Assembly (NCBI GenBank): GCA_034509495.1
Contig: CM067511.1
Span: 28,552,990-28,616,989 of the forward strand
Direction: 5' to 3'
Origin: Acestrorhynchus altus
Taxonomy: Eukaryota; Chordata; Actinopteri; Characiformes; Acestrorhynchidae
Length of the DNA: 64,000 bases
The notes below the pieces were generated by a model. It saw only the letters and a program-made list of their open reading frames with translations, made no database searches and was not told the DNA's origin. This document shows positions 58,461-64,000 of this stretch, in pieces; the stretch's first letter is position 1; each line of letters begins with the position of its first letter. The position numbers and the translations under genes were made by a program.

Positions 58461-59928
58461 GTAAGTGTGTGTTTGTAGTGTTGTAGTAGTCAGTACAGAT
58501 ACCACTAAAATTCTATGTTTCTCTATACCAATTCCATACCACACAGCATAAACACTAAGTGTGGAATGGATGACTAATTTCACGGATCGGATAATTTTTA
58601 GGTCACGTATCGAATTGTTCTCCGGATCAGCATAAAAATCAAGAGTAAAATAACTTTTTCCCATCAATGTGCATGAAGCTTTGTTTTGAACATGGGCTTA
58701 AATGAAACCAACTAGATGGTTAGTGTTTAATTACTTGACTACCCGACAGCTCTGAAAGTAAAAGAGCTTTTTAATATTTTTGTTTAAATGTACATTATTA
58801 TGATGATTTTATGTTTTGTATTTACATCATTTATTCCAGGTATATTTGTACTGAGCCCTATATAGTTTCCACACTGAAACATGTTAGCAGTGAGAGTTAG
58901 TGTTGCTCTGGGGTTCATCTATGTATGGTTAGGGCAACAGAAGATGATTTAGATAATTTGTTGATGATTTAGCACATTTCATCTCACTTTTCATGTATTC
59001 CAAAACCCTATGTTTTCCACTACAGAACGTAGCCTCATGTCTGTGGCAAAAAAAACATACCTGTAGATTTTGGAATAGCCATAGCCCAATTGGATCATTC
59101 AGCAAAGAGCTGCTAAAATGCAGTTCGTTTGCCTCCCTAATATAATAAGGTGATGTCACTGTAAATACGTGCTCATACTGAACAAATATTCCCGCAACAG
59201 TGGCTGTTGTTAACTGCAGGCTTACGTGTTGTGTTCAAGTGACTTGGTTACATAGTATCAGTCTTCATGACCTCTCTAGTGTGGAGGCATACAGTATGTG
59301 TGATTAAGACTGTATGAGCCTCTTGCTTTTGTATTCATTGCGAATCTGATACTTCAGCGAACAGACATGAAACCTGAGTGTCTGTGCACGAGTTAGGGAA
59401 ACATAATAGGGTAATGATGTGTAAATGTACCATATAATGTAAATATGATCCCCAGAACATGTCATGAAGAGCTTGTTAATTTGTGGAGAACATTACTCCC
59501 TTAGAAGGGGAGTTAACACTGTTTAATAAGGTCTTGATGTTGGTTATTCACTACTGTTCCTGAAGAACCTGTTTCCAATGAACTCTTCTCTCTACATTTA
59601 GAAGACTAAGATAATGACTAGGAATTTTGCCAACTTTTGCTTTTAGTTTCGCTCAGAGATGTTTATGGTTCTGTAAATGGTGTTTTTCCCTTATAACTCT
59701 GAACAAAACTTATATCTGTCTGGCAGATAAAGTTTAAAGTATTTTTGTTCTGCTATGGGTCTTCAGAAGGAACTGTTGATCAGTTTAGAATGACTGAACT
59801 AGAGAGAAGTGCTTCCTTTTTGTTGCAATATAGTTCAAAACTTAGCTCAATTATTCAGTCACCTTTGGAAATTGTTTTGTCTAGACTAGGATGTGTATGT
59901 GTATAAAACAGCACTTTGTGTGGTATAG
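58461..59928. other. aif1l intron 4
   Basis: No recognised repeat or exon. Confidence 0.7.
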
Positions 59929-60091
59929 ATATGATGGGTCTGAAGAGGATGATGGAGAAGCTGGGTGTGCCCAAGACCCATCTGGAGATGAAAAAGATGA
60001 TTTCAGAGGTGACCGGGGGCAGCAGCGACACCATCAACTACAGAGACTTTGTCAAGATGATGCTTGGCAAGCGCTCAGCTGTGCTCAAACT
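59929..60091 (+). CDS. aif1l: aif1l exon 5: EF-hand region
   Basis: Acceptor tgtggtatag ends at 59928 with a poor pyrimidine tract; donor aaact|gtaagt at 60092; 163 nt, phase 1 to 2. Encodes MMGLKRMMEKLGVPKTHLEM, KKMISEVTGGSSDTINYRDF and VKMMLGKRSAVLK (residues 67-119), almost identical to vertebrate AIF1L. The second EF-hand loop (TGGSSDTINYRDF) is degenerate. Confidence 0.96.
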
Positions 60092-63000
60092 GTAAGTTTC
60101 TCTGTTCTGTGTGTGCAGTCACACACTTGTAGCAGGTCACAAGGCCATTTAAAATACTGCTAGGATCTTCTCGGTTTGTCTATTTTTAGCATGTTTGTGT
60201 CAGCAAATTCACAGCAGCACCAACACAGCAGCACATCTCTGCCATTATCTCTGAGCCAGGGGGAGTGTATGCTGTGACACACAATGTCATTACCATGTAC
60301 CTTGTGGCATTTTTGCATAGCCTGAAAATTCTATTCAGATTTCTCCCAGCATCAAAGCCAAACCTGTTTATTGAAGTGGGGTTTACTGCATCAATGCAGT
60401 TACTTTGTAAATATTAAAAGAATTGTTAGGGATGATGGGTTTTTAGCCATGTGACACACAACTGTAGTAGCCCCTCCACACACAATTTAAAGTGAGATTG
60501 GAACAAGCTGATTTATTTACATCGCTTATTAGTTTAGCCTAAATTCCACCATGACATCAATAAGGCCTGCAGGTCAGTGTAGTGGAGCTTTCATACAAGT
60601 GTGCGGGCGTGTGTGTTTATGGCTATTTTTGTTCAGACTTTGTCTAAACAGGACAAATGATTCCAACATGCAGTGAAGGTTACTACCACCATATTTTCCA
60701 AAAGCATATGCCTGACTTAATGCCCATGTGTGATGGAATGAAATTATGCTTTTAAGGTGGACTGTGAGATAAGTGCACAGCTAGCTTTTCATGTTGTTCA
60801 TGTCTTAACATTTATGTTAAATTGTTTCACCAGTACTCTCCCACACATACACACATAGTAAACCAAACAGAGTGTATTTCTGTTAGTGTGTCTTATCTTT
60901 TTTGTTTCTGCACATTACCATACTGACTTCCACACTGGCTTGTTTTAAACAGCTTCGCCATTAGCAAGTGAGTGAATCAGCATTCTACCTTACAGCTGCC
61001 ATGGCAATCAAGTGATTTTTGTTGCAGCTCAACAGGGCGAATTATCCATTGAGTGACCAACCAAAACAAATTCCAAGTTTTACTAAAGTCTGTATTTGCT
61101 AGTCTGTTCACTATGCAGCCATCTTTACCACGGCGCAGGGCAGTAATCGACAAGCAGATTGGTTCCTTTTGTTGAACTTCAGGAGTTCATCTGAAAAATT
61201 AGAAACACTTTTGCAATGTAGAGTAGCAACCTGATTGTTTGGTGTAGAAGGGTGGGACTTTTATCTGTAAGCCTGTTGAGCATTCCACACAGTGCTTCAT
61301 CCCAAAAGAGCTTTGATCTTGTCCCATGTGCTGAATTTACAAGCTACAATAGCACCGGTACTGGCAGGCTCGTCAGTCACCATATCATCAGTGATATTGG
61401 TGGAAGCATGTGGCTAGGATGCTACGCCGCTCTAGGAACTGTGAATGAATGGGATTTATTTTTTGAGTACTGATGCCTACACAATATTTATTACCTAAAT
61501 ATTACAATAAGAGATGTAACAATGGAAACAAATTGTTATTCAACCCCTCCCATTCATACCGAAGTTATTGGAGGTGTTTCAGTCTGCACTGCTTATAGGT
61601 GTAAGTACAATTCAAAGCAGCTGAACAGAACAAAGATCATGCATAGGTGAGTCTTCTTGAATAATAAAAACCAGCTCTTCATTCTAAGAAGTAGAAATTG
61701 AAAATTGTTCATGTTAAAATGAAAAGGAATTGTTTTAGTAAAAAATCACCTTGTGTAGACTCAAGAATGTTTAATGGTATACAAAAATGTAAGAAAATGT
61801 AGAATATGGGCCCTTAAACATATATGACTTCCCACTGTGCTTATGGCAATATGTAAAGAGAGAGGGAGCCATATCCAAAATGTTAGTTCAGTTGCCCCTG
61901 GCAGCTTGTGTCATTAACCACTCCAAATGTTCTTGATCCTAAATTTCAAATGTTTTTAAATGTGTTAAGCTAAGATGAACAGAACTTTCCCTTTTCAGTA
62001 AATCCATTCATAATCCGCTAAGGGCTAATCATCTGATGGAAGGCAACATTTACGCTCCACTTTTCTCCTCAGTTTCTTTTTTTGTTGCTCGGGTTGTTGG
62101 TGGGTTTACTTAGTGGAGACTTATGTTGCATGATTTGCTTTTTACTGTTAATTTAGACTAAAGTAATAACTCTCAAAATGAAACCCTGAAATCCATACAA
62201 ATCACATGATTTCTCTCCACTGAGAAAACCAGTCCATCCTGCATTCCAGAGTGTCAAATACATCCTTACCAGTACCTGCACATTAATATGTAGGTATGGT
62301 TGTTTATGTAATAAGCACATACTTACAGAAGATGCAAATGTGATATTTAATTTTTTTATTTGTAATGCCAGTGTTTTATAAAGACTCACAAGCATGCACA
62401 CAACACACATGTTCTTGTAATGTATGCTTCTCTGGAGGCCCTCCAATTTGGCATGGCATTCCTCAACACTCCACCACACCTCATTTCTTCTGTTTTTCTT
62501 TCACAAGAGAGATGGAGAACAGAAGTGTTAGCTCCATGGTTTTGTTTTCCTTTTTGAAAGAAACAAAGCCTTGGCTGAACTTTGCTGAGGAGAGAAAAAA
62601 AATCAGGAACCCATGCCAAAGTTCATACTCTAACTGTGCTGACTGTTGTTAATAAGAGGCTTTTGAAGTTTATGCTATTTGTTATTGTGTTAGTTCTTAG
62701 ACACTGACTCAAAATATGCAAAGCATACAATTTCTGGTTAGCATGCTGAAAAGATGCTTGAAAGCCAGGTTAAAGGACAGTCTTTGTGTTTTTGTAGTGT
62801 TGCAGCTTTTCAACAAATTAAATAAAAGTTGTTACAGTAGCTATTTATAGTGACTCAGGTGTACAGAAGCTGTATTGAAGACTGTAAATTAAACCATCTG
62901 TAAAAGATAGTTAAAACTATTAGGTCAGATAAAGTGATGGCATGGAAGCTGTGAAAATAAGACTTGAGTATCTTCACATATTGTTTTCATGTAAATTTCT

Positions 63001-64000
63001 ATTTGAGGTAAAGGTTGGGACAGCTCTAGGCGATATGCAAAAGTCTCTTTCTAATTTGTAGGTATTTGCTTTTTTCTTGTGTATGTTAAAGTTAAAAGTA
63101 GCTTAAAAGTAAAGGAATGCTTAGAGTGTTAAGATGAAGACCATTTGTAATTTGCTGGTTTCTCTCTCTGGAATTACAGAAACAATGATGAATAAATTAA
63201 TTTAATAAAATGCAGCACAGAGAATATAGCATGATTTCCACCTGAATGTTTTAGTAAGATCAAAACCGCTCCCTGGCCCACATCAAAGCCATATAGCGTG
63301 TCAGATCACCCAGAGGAGTTGTTCCTGTAAGCAGAGTGAATTGGGCCAGAGAGGTAATTTAGGACAACTCTAAGTAGCCCTGCAGTGCTCAAGGGCAAGC
63401 AGGAAAAAACTTCAGCTATATGGGGACACTGACACCAAAGCTCCTCTTAAGTGCAGGAGAAATGGCACTGCTGGCAATCTTTTTCGCATTTAAATGGCGT
63501 TAATGCTAGCAATTCTAAACTTGTCGCAGTTATTTAATAATGTCAGTGGCCTGACTCTAAACTATTTCCTTCAAAACTGAGCCCTGATTATAGCTTTAAT
63601 TTTAGTCTCAGCCCCTCAATATACTAAGCTCTAGGGAGGTGACCCATATACTCAAACCAGTTTGAAGGCATCAGTGAAGCTTTTGCAAAAAGAATGTATT
63701 CTGTAAGATGAGCAAGTATATTTTACATGTCATAGGCTCTTCAAAAGTGCTTAAACATGAACTGCATTTTAAATCCAAATTCTATTTAAATGGGTCTCCT
63801 TAAGTGGCATAGCTGTGTCCAGTGGGTGAGGATCAGAGCTGATCCAGGCATCTTGTACAGGAACGAGTATTGGCTATTTTAATCTCAGTCTAGTTCTTAT
63901 TTTTTTTTACTGCTGTGATCTAGCAAAGCACTGGCACCATTAACAGACATTTTTCACAGCGTGCAGCATAGATGAGCATTCTCAGAAGCTAATAAAACAG
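60092..64000. other. aif1l intron 5 (partial)
   Basis: No exon encoding the C-terminal VMMFE-type stretch was found. A 15-nt candidate micro-exon at 60953-60967 is discussed in the findings. Several AT-rich stretches but no clear mobile element. Confidence 0.7.

Larger units (their letters stand above)
51711..60091 (+). other. aif1l: aif1l gene span (five exons; 3' end outside window)
   Basis: Joined exons 51711-51735, 51831-51892, 55925-55991, 58419-58460 and 59929-60091 give 359 nt: 119 codons plus 2 nt in one open frame. The product is very close to vertebrate AIF1L (also called IBA2), a cytoplasmic EF-hand protein that binds and bundles F-actin in membrane ruffles. Vertebrate AIF1L is about 150 residues; the missing ~30 C-terminal residues were not found up to 64000, so the last exon lies beyond the window. 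AIF1 (IBA1) is the main alternative, but GKRSAVLKL and the lamc3 neighbour favour AIF1L. Confidence 0.93.

Noticed and set aside
1..64000. An undescribed multi-gene system
   Set aside because: Only two ordinary vertebrate genes and mobile-element relics were found; nothing in the layout suggests a novel gene cluster.

Overview
This is a piece of vertebrate nuclear DNA, almost certainly from a teleost fish. Coding sequence is sparse and broken into short exons with canonical GT/AG borders. Introns are packed with long (GT)n, (GA)n, (GATA)n and (TTGA)n arrays, tRNA-derived SINE-like pieces and many dead Tc1/mariner-type transposons, as is common in fish. Several repeat families resemble ones I associate with otophysan fishes (characins, catfishes, knifefishes), but that placement is inference.

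Two genes lie head-to-tail on the + strand. The first is the 3' two thirds of a laminin gamma chain, read here as lamc3 (laminin gamma-3). Seventeen exons between 1976 and 46788 join in consistent phase into about 1,000 residues: the end of the laminin IV-A domain, a run of cysteine-rich LE modules including one with the nidogen-binding loop NIDPNAV, and a long coiled-coil region ending in LPKECPQRGH. The 5' part of the gene lies before the window. The second is aif1l (allograft inflammatory factor 1-like, an EF-hand actin-binding protein). It begins at 51711 inside a CpG-rich promoter and has five exons in the window; its last coding exon lies past the end. The LAMC3-AIF1L order and orientation is also that of human 9q34, which supports both calls.

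Layout: 1-1975 intron with a complete hAT-type MITE; 1976-2215 first lamc3 exon; 2216-24462 a 22.2-kb intron full of repeats; 24463-28436 five exons of LE modules; 28437-37551 a 9.1-kb intron with a DIRS-type retrotransposon relic, a small TA-flanked MITE and LINE/SINE pieces; 37552-46788 eleven coiled-coil exons; 46789-51710 3' UTR and intergenic DNA with a LINE endonuclease fragment and a 21-bp minisatellite; 51711-64000 aif1l.

lamc3 encodes a secreted basement-membrane subunit and aif1l a cytoplasmic cytoskeletal protein, so they are conserved neighbours rather than pathway partners. I saw no CRISPR array, operon, functional tRNA/rRNA gene or defence system. The most interesting observations are structural: splice sites abutting long TG arrays, an inverted pair of 29-bp minisatellites, local duplications, a histidine-rich stretch in the gamma chain, and a C-terminus lacking the glutamate needed for integrin binding.
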